DNA from: Clostridia bacterium
GTDB lineage: Bacteria; Bacillota; Clostridia; Christensenellales; UBA1242
Direction: 5' to 3'
Length of the DNA: 5,251 nucleotides
NCBI GenBank assembly: GCA_017618475.1
Contig: JAFZUF010000090.1
Location: forward strand, 1-5,251
Part shown: piece after piece, positions 1-5,251 of the stretch
Layout: every line of letters begins with the position of its first letter
Position numbering within the stretch: the first letter of the stretch is position 1
Position numbers and translations under genes: made by a program
The notes under the pieces: generated by a model
What the model was told of the DNA's origin: nothing
Database searches by the model: none
The model's input: only the letters and a program-made list of their open reading frames with translations

Positions 1-272
1 AAGGAAACATCGTTCAATATATCACGGACGTCGGTACCATGATAGGTGATGGTTTCCGTGTTTTGACTGTCGGAGCCGGCATCTGGCTTAAATTTTTGTG
101 CGGTGATTTGAATTTCATTGCCGGTGCGTTCAATCGTCATGGCCGTGATGACAGTCGTAGTGCGAACTTGTAAATCGTGACCAATCGTGTTGGGTAATAA
201 AATCAGCACCAAAGCCAAAATCAAAACCACAAATTTTTTGCCCCACAAAGCATGCAAAGTACGTTTAATCAT
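1..272 (-). CDS. gerC: Ger(x)C-like germinant receptor C subunit, N-terminal part (3' end outside window)
   Basis: Only the first 90 codons are visible; the gene continues past the left edge. Family knowledge: GerC proteins are normally lipoproteins on the outer face of the spore inner membrane and form a receptor with the A and B subunits. Seen here: a basic start (MIKR), a hydrophobic stretch at residues 14-28 (FVVLILALVLILLPN), then a segment with the GerC domain-1 pattern: a beta-rich 'VITAMTIERTGNEIQITAQ' stretch (residues 41-59), then TYHGTDVRDILNDVS (76-90), resembling the family's 'GxGxTIxEAxRxLS' helix. The assignment rests mainly on third position in an A-B-C operon plus this weak similarity. 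The ATG lies inside the last codons of the B gene (8-bp overlap) and has a strong ribosome binding site. Oddity: there is no lipobox cysteine after the hydrophobic segment and no WDxxE-type motif, so it may be membrane-anchored by an uncleaved helix rather than a lipid. It could also be a different small membrane-anchored partner. Confidence 0.68.
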   Translation of the reverse strand, partial: MIKRTLHALWGKKFVVLILALVLILLPNTIGHDLQVRTTTVITAMTIERTGNEIQITAQKFKPDAGSDSQNTETITYHGTDVRDILNDVS

Positions 273-1140
273 GTTGGTTTAACCCCCTCTTAATCAAGGT
301 CACAATTGCAACTAGCTGAGTGCCGAAACGCAAAACTAATGCCGCCAAAATTGAAGTGGCAATCAACCAATCCAAGCTGCCGCTGCTGGTAATAAATTGG
401 GTGGCGGTGGTCAGGTCGACTAAGCCCATGTTTTGTTCCCGACTTAAGGTACCAAATAATAATACAAACAAAATCATGAAAGCAATATAACCAATCCCGC
501 AAAGTAGGGCGGTAAGATTAATCCGGACTAAATCGCGGTTGGTTTTGCGGGTTTCCGAACCAAAAGCCAACACAAAGGTGGCGGTTTCAAAAAAGCCTAA
601 ATTTAATACGGTAGTGGTAAAGATACGTGCGCCGTTACCGCGGACTAAATCGTGCCAATCAACTTGAATGTTATATAATGTTGGGATAATTGCCAAAATT
701 AAACCTAAGGCAAAGAATAACCACAAAATTTCGCCGGCACGGAACATGGCTCGCGGTTGGCGGGTTAAGAAAAACAAACCTAAACCCACCAAGGTAATCA
801 CAAAAACCGTAATGCCTAAATTGGTAAATAAGTCGGTATAGGCTAAATGGAACACCTGAATCGCGGTTAGCACGGTTTCGAAAATTAACACGGGGACAAC
901 TAACCAACACAATACGCGGAAAAAATGGTTTTGGTTGTTGGTAAATTTCAAAATTAAACTGGCAACCGCCACCATCACTAATTCAAAAATTACCCCCAAA
1001 ATGGCGGACAGCCATGCCCAATTACCTGCACCGTTGGCAAGCGCCGATGGTAAAGTTAAAACTTTAATGCTGGTACTGTATAAAAAATAGCCAATACATA
1101 ATTGGCGTAAATTAATGTTTTGGTGGCGTTTAGTGTTCAT
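265..1140 (-). CDS. gerB: GerAB/GerKB-family spore germination permease-like subunit, short form
   Basis: Integral membrane B subunit of a germinant receptor, in the APC transporter superfamily; in characterised receptors this subunit binds the germinant. Seen: 291 residues from the ATG at 1140, which has a GGAGG site 6 nt upstream (an ATG 18 bp further upstream lacks this support). The opening fits the family: NLRQLCIGYFLYSTSIKVLTLPSALA with the TLPS motif at about 29-32, then GAGNWAWLS (38-45). Eight hydrophobic segments are visible at about 11-31, 42-64, 75-104, 108-126, 137-155, 175-195, 207-231 and 256-283. NLGFFETATFVLAFG (180-194) matches the family's helix-6 region. Family members usually have about 360 residues and 10 helices, so this one ends where helix 8 ends and seems to lack the last two. 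The sequence runs into the next gene with an 8-bp overlap, so no leftover coding for the missing helices lies between. It overlaps the A gene by 11 bp, indicating one operon. The paralogue type (A, B or K) cannot be told. Confidence 0.85.
   Translation of the reverse strand: MNTKRHQNINLRQLCIGYFLYSTSIKVLTLPSALANGAGNWAWLSAILGVIFELVMVAVASLILKFTNNQNHFFRVLCWLVVPVLIFETVLTAIQVFHLAYTDLFTNLGITVFVITLVGLGLFFLTRQPRAMFRAGEILWLFFALGLILAIIPTLYNIQVDWHDLVRGNGARIFTTTVLNLGFFETATFVLAFGSETRKTNRDLVRINLTALLCGIGYIAFMILFVLLFGTLSREQNMGLVDLTTATQFITSSGSLDWLIATSILAALVLRFGTQLVAIVTLIKRGLNQHD
283..290 (-). promoter_or_regulatory. Ribosome binding site of the GerC-like gene
   Basis: On the minus strand AGAGGGGG ends 10 nt before the ATG at 272. 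It lies inside the coding end of the B gene and supports the overlapping start. It also supports the B gene truly ending at 265, because the C gene is set up for coupled translation there. Confidence 0.7.
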
Positions 1141-2263
1141 GGTTTTCCTCCGTGGCACGTTGGCGAATTGGGTTGTGGTTCGGGATACTTTGGGGACGTT
1201 TAATCATTTCGGGAAAGGGTACTTTATCCAAAGCATCTTTTTGGTCATCGGCGATGTAGGGTGCAAACGGTGCCAAGTACGGCGCGCCATAGTGGTCAAT
1301 ACTGGCGGTATAGACCAACAAAACGATAAAGCCGGCTACCAAACCATACAGACCAAGGAAACCGCCAACTAAACAAAAAATAAACCGTAGAATACTGATT
1401 TGGGCAATCATGTTCGGCATAATGTAAGAAGTTATTCCCGAAATCGCGACAACTAAAACCGTAGGGGCGGATAGTAAACCAACCGTGGACGCAACTTCGC
1501 CCACCACAAAAACGGCAATAATACTGGTGGCGGAACCCAAGTGTTTGGGCATGACTAAGGTGGCTTCGTAAATAATTTCAAACAAGATAATTACTAAAAT
1601 CATTTCAACAATTGGCGGAAACAAATCATTTTCGGTGGCGTTGGCAATCGACGTCAAAGTTTTCAACGGAATAATTGACAGGTGGTATAGACTGACTGCT
1701 AAGAAAAAACCGGGTAGTAGTATGGCAATTAAAGCCCCGATTAAACGAATGGTGCGTTTAAGTTTAACACCCGCATTGCCGCCGTAGTAATCGTTGCTGT
1801 TTTGTACATTTTCTAAAAAGATATGCGGAATGGTCAGGGCGACCGGACTGCCGTCCACCAAAATTACGATACGTCCTTCCAGTAAGCGTGATGCCACAAC
1901 ATCGGGTTTTTCTTCGGAAGCGGCAGCGTTGTATAAACCAACATGGTCAGGATTCAAACTTTCACTGATGTATGAAGTGTCGACAATGCCATCGCAATTA
2001 ATTTTCTTTAAGCGTGTTAAAACTGTTTTAACTACCGTTTGGTCGGCAATGCTGTCAATGTAGCCTAACATGACTTGAGTTTGGGTGTAACGCCCAATGG
2101 TTAGTTTGACCCATTTCAAATCTTTACTTTTAATTCGTTTGGTCACCAAACTGACGTTGGTATCAATATTTTCAATAAAACCTTCCCGGGGTCCTAATAA
2201 AACTTGACCGGTGGGCGGTTCGGTGATGCTGCGCTGTGGTGTTTCGGTTTGCTTTTCGGCCAT
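1130..2263 (-). CDS. gerA: GerA-family spore germination protein (A subunit), lacking the first N-terminal subdomain
   Basis: A subunit of a spore germinant receptor, an inner-spore-membrane protein. Seen (377 residues from the ATG at 2263): RSITEPPT (11-18) and GPREGF (24-29), both family hallmarks; TKRIKSKDLKWVKLTIGR (41-58); CDGIVDTSYI (90-99); RLLEGRIVILVDGSPVAL (126-143); then a membrane part with segments at about 172-195, 217-238, 243-281 and 292-320; and the conserved YGAPYLAPFAP (325-335) followed by KDALDKVPF and the tail motif MIKRPQ. From RSITEPPT to the end the family layout is complete. Usual GerA proteins are about 480-500 residues with a further roughly 150-residue subdomain ahead of this point; here it is absent and lysS diverges immediately upstream. 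Start choice: the ATG at 2263 sits just before the conserved motif but has no Shine-Dalgarno site. An in-frame ATG at 2311 would add 16 residues and overlap the lysS start codon, which I think unlikely. First gene of the A-B-C operon. Confidence 0.88.
   Translation of the reverse strand: MAEKQTETPQRSITEPPTGQVLLGPREGFIENIDTNVSLVTKRIKSKDLKWVKLTIGRYTQTQVMLGYIDSIADQTVVKTVLTRLKKINCDGIVDTSYISESLNPDHVGLYNAAASEEKPDVVASRLLEGRIVILVDGSPVALTIPHIFLENVQNSNDYYGGNAGVKLKRTIRLIGALIAILLPGFFLAVSLYHLSIIPLKTLTSIANATENDLFPPIVEMILVIILFEIIYEATLVMPKHLGSATSIIAVFVVGEVASTVGLLSAPTVLVVAISGITSYIMPNMIAQISILRFIFCLVGGFLGLYGLVAGFIVLLVYTASIDHYGAPYLAPFAPYIADDQKDALDKVPFPEMIKRPQSIPNHNPIRQRATEENHEH
1147..1151 (-). promoter_or_regulatory. 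Ribosome binding site of the GerB-like gene
   Basis: GGAGG on the minus strand, followed by AAAACC and then the ATG at 1140. This spacing decides the start in favour of MNTKRHQN over the ATG at 1158. It lies within the last codons of the A gene. Confidence 0.8.
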
Positions 2264-2274
2264 GTGGATAATAT

Positions 2275-2303
2275 TTGCATTTTGTTGAAAAAAATTATAT
2301 ATT
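2275..2303 (+). promoter_or_regulatory. Promoter of lysS (leaderless transcript predicted)
   Basis: TTGCAT at 2275-2280, a 17-bp spacer, then TATATT at 2298-2303. Six bases later comes the A of the lysS ATG at 2310, the expected +1 position. No Shine-Dalgarno sequence precedes the ATG. The transcript would thus begin at or within a base or two of the start codon. There is no room for a T-box or other leader regulator. Confidence 0.6.
2294..2299 (-). promoter_or_regulatory. Possible -10 box for the ger operon
   Basis: The minus strand reads TATAAT here, which would start a transcript near 2287 with a leader of about 24 nt before the ATG at 2263. No convincing -35 box is found 16-18 bp upstream, and the leader holds no Shine-Dalgarno site. 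A second candidate, TATTAT at 2268-2273, ends only 4 nt from the ATG and also lacks a -35. Ger operons are normally read by the forespore sigma factor G, whose -10 differs, so this AT-rich match may be chance. Confidence 0.3.
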
Positions 2304-2309
2304 ATTTGC

Positions 2310-3878
2310 ATGCATTGGAGTTATGAATTAGCACAAGAAATTTTGAAGAAATATCCTGACCGTGAAGAGTACGTGGTCGCCAGTGGTATTTCACCGTCGG
2401 GTAGTGTTCACATTGGTAATTATCGTGAATTTGTGACGCAATACTATGTCGCAAAGGCATTAAAGAGCATGGGTAAAAAAGTCCGTGAGATTTTCTCTTG
2501 GGATGAGTTTGACCGTTTCCGTAAAGTACCAAAAAACTTTCCGGCAGAATGGGCAGAACATGTTGGTAAACCATATGTGGAAGTTCCATCACCATATAGC
2601 CAAGGCGAAAGTAGTGCGAAATATTTTGAACGCGAATTTGAAGGCGCCTTACAAAAATTGGGTATGAATGAAATTCCCGTACAAATGATTTACCAAGCGG
2701 ATGAATATCGCAGTGGTCGTTATGGTAAAGCCATCGCCGAAGCTATTAAAAAACGTAAACAAATTTATGATATTATTATGTCGTTTAAGACTCAAGATGG
2801 TGACGAAGGCGAACGCGAAAATTATTATCCGGTGAATGTTTATTGTCCTAAATGTCGTAAAGATGATACTACGGTAATTGGTTTTGATGAAAAGACCGAT
2901 GTATTGACTTACAAGTGCCGTTGTGAACACGAAGACCACGTGGACGTGAAGACCGCGAACAACATTAAATTGGTTTGGAAGGTGGATTGGCCGATGCGCT
3001 GGAAAGCCGAAAACATTTGCTTTGAGGCGGCGGGCATTGATCACCACAGTGAAGGCGGCAGTTACGACGTCAGTTCCCGTATTGCGCGGGAAATTTTTGG
3101 GATTGAACCCCCGGTTTCGACGTGCTACGCGTGGGTGGGTATTCGTGGCGTCGGCAACATGCACAGCAGTACCGGTATCAATATTACGCCGAACCAATTA
3201 TTGCAAGTGTATGAACCCGAAATTTTACGTTACTTGTATGCGAAATACCCGGTTGGCGATGCGTTTGATTTTGGCTATGACGATACGATTATTCGTCACT
3301 ATATGGAATTTGATCGCAACTTGGAAAAATATTTGGCACATGACGAAAGTTTACCGGAATACGACCGTGCAGTTTATGATTTGTGCTTGATGCCGGGTAG
3401 TCAAGGCGGTCGTGTTAATTTCAGTACACTTGCCACCGTGGCGCCTTTAACCGGTTTTAACCAAGCATTAACCTTGAAAATGTTGAAACAAGCCGGCATT
3501 ACCGCTTTAGGTAACTTTGCAACACGTTTTACCAATGTGAAATTTTGGTTAGAAAATTATCAACCGGAGCGCATCTATAAATTGTTGCCAGAATTTAACC
3601 GCGCGTACTATCAAACTTTGAACGATGAACAAAAAGGTGTTTTGAAACAATTAGCGGAATTCTTGGCAACCACCCACACCGAACAAGAAATCCAATCTTT
3701 CTTGTACCAAATCATTAATGATGCAAACTTGACAAAAAAAGAAAACCAACAACGCCAACAAACCTATTTTAAGATTTTCTATAACATGTTGTTTGGTCGT
3801 GATGCTGGCCCGCGTTTGTACCTTTATTTGGCGGTGGCGAATCCGCAAGATTACTTGAAACTCTTGCAAGAAAAATAA
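2310..3878 (+). CDS. lysS: Class I (archaeal-type) lysyl-tRNA synthetase
   Basis: Attaches lysine to tRNA-Lys with ATP in the cytoplasm; this is the class I enzyme (also called LysK), unrelated to the common class II bacterial LysRS. Seen in 522 residues, a typical length: the family start MHW; the ATP-binding HIGH region SGISPSGSVHIGN (25-37); FSWDEFDRFRKVP (62-74), the family's 'D.FDplRKVP' motif; a zinc-ribbon-like insert with C179-x2-C182 and C203-x-C205-E-H207; WKVDWPMRW (223-231); GIDHHSEGGSYDVS (242-255); the KMSKS-equivalent loop GNMHSSTG (282-289); then YEPEILRYLYAKY (301-313). The C-terminal alpha-helical anticodon-binding part ends with FKIFYNMLFGRDAGPRLYLYL (487-507). Oddity: the signature loop is NMHSST where KMSSSKG-like sequence is expected, so both usual lysines are missing. 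The start is fixed by the conserved MHW and by the adjacent promoter. It is transcribed away from the ger operon, and the next gene follows after 22 bp. Confidence 0.95.
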   Translation: MHWSYELAQEILKKYPDREEYVVASGISPSGSVHIGNYREFVTQYYVAKALKSMGKKVREIFSWDEFDRFRKVPKNFPAEWAEHVGKPYVEVPSPYSQGESSAKYFEREFEGALQKLGMNEIPVQMIYQADEYRSGRYGKAIAEAIKKRKQIYDIIMSFKTQDGDEGERENYYPVNVYCPKCRKDDTTVIGFDEKTDVLTYKCRCEHEDHVDVKTANNIKLVWKVDWPMRWKAENICFEAAGIDHHSEGGSYDVSSRIAREIFGIEPPVSTCYAWVGIRGVGNMHSSTGINITPNQLLQVYEPEILRYLYAKYPVGDAFDFGYDDTIIRHYMEFDRNLEKYLAHDESLPEYDRAVYDLCLMPGSQGGRVNFSTLATVAPLTGFNQALTLKMLKQAGITALGNFATRFTNVKFWLENYQPERIYKLLPEFNRAYYQTLNDEQKGVLKQLAEFLATTHTEQEIQSFLYQIINDANLTKKENQQRQQTYFKIFYNMLFGRDAGPRLYLYLAVANPQDYLKLLQEK

Positions 3879-3892
3879 AAATTGTTTATAAT
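3864..3892 (+). promoter_or_regulatory. Promoter of the 181-aa gene (near-leaderless transcript predicted)
   Basis: TTGCAA at 3864-3869 (inside the end of lysS), a 17-bp spacer, then a perfect TATAAT at 3887-3892. The ATG at 3901 comes 8 bases after the -10 box, so the transcript would start at or within about 3 nt of the start codon. There is no Shine-Dalgarno site. The gene could also be reached by read-through from lysS, as no terminator lies between. Confidence 0.65.
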
Positions 3893-3900
3893 AAAATATT

Positions 3901-4446
3901 ATGAACAATAAAGAAATTCGCAAATATGATTTAGTTGTCGAACTTGGTAATCAAGGTGGCGCATTGGCCATTAAGGAATTGGCGGCCATTGATTTTAACG
4001 TGGCGGTCGATCTGTGGGAATACAAAATGTTGAAAGATATCAACGCTTTTAACGGCGAAGATATTTTTGAAATTTTGGAAAAAGTTTCCGAAAGCAAATT
4101 GCGTGCGGCGGTACTTACTAACGCGGCATTGCAAAAATTGATTTACGGCGCCAGTGAAGAAAGTTGCAGTGGTGCGAACTTGCAATTTTTGGCATCGTTA
4201 ATTGTGGCTTCCAAAATTAATGAAGCGGAAGACATTTTGAAAATGGTTAAAAACAACCCGACCGGTGATTTTGCGGAACGCATGAAAGCGGTGGTTGATG
4301 CTGTATTTACGTTATCAATGGGTAAGACCGGCACCAAGAAAGCGACCTTGAACCACAAACAAACCATTTTGTTGTTTGACTTCGTTTCTAAAATGAAAGC
4401 GGGTACCACCAAGAACTTATTAACCCAACGCTTGAAAGAATTGTAA
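3901..4446 (+). CDS. Hypothetical protein, soluble, mostly helical, 181 residues
   Basis: I do not recognise this family. The protein has no signal peptide or membrane segment. It looks alpha-helical throughout, with amphipathic stretches at about 4-48 (KEIRKYDLVVELGNQGGALAIK and a DLWEYKMLKDI segment), 53-83, 91-117 and 122-140, and a lysine-rich C-terminal third (KTGTKKATLNHKQTILLF, then KMKAGTTKNLLTQRLKEL). The repeated helix-pair look (AIKELAAIDFNVAVDLWEYKML; NLQFLASLIVASKINEAEDILKM) suggests a small helical-repeat scaffold, but this is inference. Only one cysteine (C89) is present, and I see no catalytic motif. The start at 3901 is supported by the promoter just upstream; it has no ribosome binding site. 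Codon choice resembles that of lysS, and the same frame stays open over 181 codons, so it is most likely a real gene. It ends 7 bp before a strong terminator. Confidence 0.8.
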   Translation: MNNKEIRKYDLVVELGNQGGALAIKELAAIDFNVAVDLWEYKMLKDINAFNGEDIFEILEKVSESKLRAAVLTNAALQKLIYGASEESCSGANLQFLASLIVASKINEAEDILKMVKNNPTGDFAERMKAVVDAVFTLSMGKTGTKKATLNHKQTILLFDFVSKMKAGTTKNLLTQRLKEL

Positions 4447-4453
4447 ACAAATC

Positions 4454-4483
4454 AAAAAGGACGCTCCGCGGCGTCCTTTTTTT
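4454..4483. terminator. Bidirectional intrinsic terminator between convergent genes
   Basis: Stem GGACGC (4459-4464) pairs with GCGTCC (4471-4476) around a 6-base loop. It is flanked by A5 on the left (4454-4458) and T7 on the right (4477-4483). Read on the plus strand it ends the 181-aa gene. Read on the minus strand the A-run becomes a T5 tail, so it can also end mnmG, whose stop codon is 4 bases from the T-run. Confidence 0.9.
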
Positions 4484-4486
4484 GTG

Positions 4487-5251
4487 TCAATTTTGTTTGC
4501 GCAAATGGATTAATAAAACCGTAATGTCGGCGGGAGTAACACCCGAGATGCGGGCGGCTTGACCAACGCTTAATGGTTTGATTTGGTTGAGTTTGATTTG
4601 TGATTCGCGGCGTAAACCAGTAACTTCGTTGTAGTTCATGTCGGGCGAAAGCATGGTGGCTTCTTGGCGTTTGATTTCGGCAATTGCGGATTGTTCACGG
4701 TTAATGTAGCCGGCGTATTTAATTTCGGTCGTAATTTGGTCCAAAAGGTCGGCGGGTTCGTCATGGATAAAGTCCGCCAAAGTGTGTTCTTGCTTGGCAA
4801 CTTCTTGGCGAATTTTGGGTGTAATCATCGCGCGAATTTTTGCCAAGTGTTCTTGTTTGGTGGTGAAGACTTGGTAGCGGTGGTCGTCGACCAAACCGAT
4901 TTCACGGCCGATGGGTGTTAAGCGTTCGTCGGCATTATCTTGGCGCAAAAGTAAACGATATTCGGCGCGGGCGGTGAACATGCGGTAAGGTTCCAACGTG
5001 CCTTCTGTGGTCAGGTCGTCAATCAAAACGCCAATGTACGAATTGGTGCGTGACAAAACCATTGGTGGTAAGTTGTCTATTTCGCGCGCGGCATTAATTC
5101 CCGCCACCAAACCTTGGGCAGCCGCTTCTTCGTAACCGCTGGTGCCGTTGATTTGTCCCGCACAATACAAGCCTTGGTATTTTTTGATGCGCAAGGTTGG
5201 TAACAATTCTAGCGGGTTGATACAAGTGTATTCAATCGCGTACCCCGAACG
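4487..5251 (-). CDS. mnmG: MnmG (GidA) tRNA uridine-5-carboxymethylaminomethyl modification enzyme, C-terminal part
   Basis: FAD-dependent enzyme that with MnmE adds a carboxymethylaminomethyl group to the wobble uridine of certain tRNAs; cytoplasmic. The visible 254 codons correspond to the C-terminal two-fifths of a protein normally about 620 residues long; the start lies beyond the right edge. Seen: RSGYAIEY at the very edge (family RPGYAIEY), LLPTLRIKKYQGLYCAGQ, the highly conserved GQINGTSGYEEAAAQG (5111-5158), LIDDLTTEGTLEPYRMFTARAEYRL with LLRQDNADERLTPIGREIGLVDD, then the helical C-terminal domain that contacts MnmE: EIKYAGYINREQ, NYNEVTGLRRES and PLSVGQAARISGVTPADITVLL, ending RKQN. 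The linker between the conserved blocks seems shorter than in E. coli. The frame is continuous from the window edge; TTG at 5206 is a leucine codon inside the protein, not a start. It converges on the 181-aa gene and shares its terminator. Confidence 0.97.
   Translation of the reverse strand, partial: RSGYAIEYTCINPLELLPTLRIKKYQGLYCAGQINGTSGYEEAAAQGLVAGINAAREIDNLPPMVLSRTNSYIGVLIDDLTTEGTLEPYRMFTARAEYRLLLRQDNADERLTPIGREIGLVDDHRYQVFTTKQEHLAKIRAMITPKIRQEVAKQEHTLADFIHDEPADLLDQITTEIKYAGYINREQSAIAEIKRQEATMLSPDMNYNEVTGLRRESQIKLNQIKPLSVGQAARISGVTPADITVLLIHLRKQN

Larger units (their letters stand above)
2272..2311. repeat. 9-bp direct repeat in the divergent intergenic region
   Basis: TATTTGCAT occurs at 2272-2280 and again at 2303-2311, 31 bp apart (about three helical turns). 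The first copy contains the lysS -35 box and the second spans the -10/start-codon junction. The second copy runs into the palindrome TGCATGCA at 2307-2314. It could be an operator pair or chance in AT-rich DNA. Confidence 0.4.

Noticed and set aside
230..300. Frameshift joining the B gene to the C gene so that the C hydrophobic segment is the missing B helix
   Set aside because: The C start has its own strong ribosome site and the coupled 8-bp overlap typical of ger operons, and what follows the hydrophobic segment looks like GerC domain sequence and not a further helix.
1115..1372. Plus-strand frame of 85 codons opposite the A/B gene junction
   Set aside because: Antisense to conserved GerA C-terminal sequence, with no start signals; a shadow frame.
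2264..2311. GerA start at the upstream ATG (2311), adding 16 residues
   Set aside because: The extra residues are low-complexity (MQIIYNFFQQNANIIH), translate the AT-rich promoter DNA, and the start codon would overlap that of lysS on the other strand; its promoter would have to lie inside lysS.
2302..2595. Open minus-strand frame of 97 codons opposite the start of lysS
   Set aside because: It lies entirely antisense to well-conserved lysS residues, shows no family features, and cannot be the missing N-terminal part of GerA because it holds none of that subdomain's pattern.
2649..3197. Open minus-strand frame of 182 codons inside lysS
   Set aside because: It is antisense to conserved LysRS motifs; its composition, rich in T, N, I and F, is a mirror of lysS codon choice. 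No ribosome site or promoter was seen.
3022..3390. Plus-strand frame of 122 codons in another phase of lysS
   Set aside because: It overlaps the HHSEGG and KMSKS-loop region of lysS in another frame, with arginine- and cysteine-rich nonsense-like sequence.
4447..4486. Small RNA gene between the convergent genes
   Set aside because: The 40-bp gap is fully explained by the shared hairpin terminator; there is no promoter or further structure.

Overview
The window looks like chromosomal DNA from an endospore-forming Bacillota (Firmicutes) lineage. It carries a spore germinant-receptor operon, a class I (archaeal-type) lysyl-tRNA synthetase and the tRNA-modification gene mnmG. The base composition is moderately AT-rich with AT-rich promoters, and genes are packed tightly with 8-11 bp overlaps inside the operon. 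I cannot place it below phylum level. Nothing suggests a plasmid, phage, transposon, CRISPR array, tRNA or rRNA gene, and no gap longer than about 50 bp lacks an annotated gene.

Layout: (1) 1-2263, minus strand, a germinant-receptor operon in the order A-B-C (transcribed right to left; the C gene runs off the left edge). The genes overlap, and the B and C genes have good Shine-Dalgarno sites. All three look reduced compared with textbook Ger proteins. The A subunit starts just before the RSIxEPxT/GPREGF motif and so lacks the first N-terminal subdomain. The B subunit ends after about 8 membrane helices instead of about 10. The C subunit has an N-terminal membrane segment but no lipobox cysteine or WDxxE-type motif. 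(2) 2264-2309, a 46-bp divergent intergenic region with overlapping promoter-like elements and a 9-bp direct repeat. (3) 2310-3878, plus strand, lysS of the class I type, with an intact HIGN motif but a strongly altered KMSKS loop. (4) 3901-4446, plus strand, an unrecognised soluble, helical 181-residue protein with its own promoter. (5) 4454-4483, a hairpin with T-runs on both strands, a shared terminator for convergent genes. (6) 4487-5251, minus strand, the C-terminal part of MnmG (N-terminus beyond the right edge).

The most interesting signals are the coordinated trimming of a germinant receptor, two near-consensus sigma-A-type promoters whose -10 boxes lie only 6 and 8 bp from the start codon (leaderless mRNAs for lysS and the 181-aa gene, while operon-internal genes use Shine-Dalgarno sites), and the degenerate KMSKS loop of LysRS. 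The Ger operon would act in spore germination at the inner spore membrane. lysS and mnmG both serve translation (Lys-tRNA charging; wobble-uridine modification of tRNAs). No direct functional link between the spore genes and the translation genes is evident beyond adjacency.
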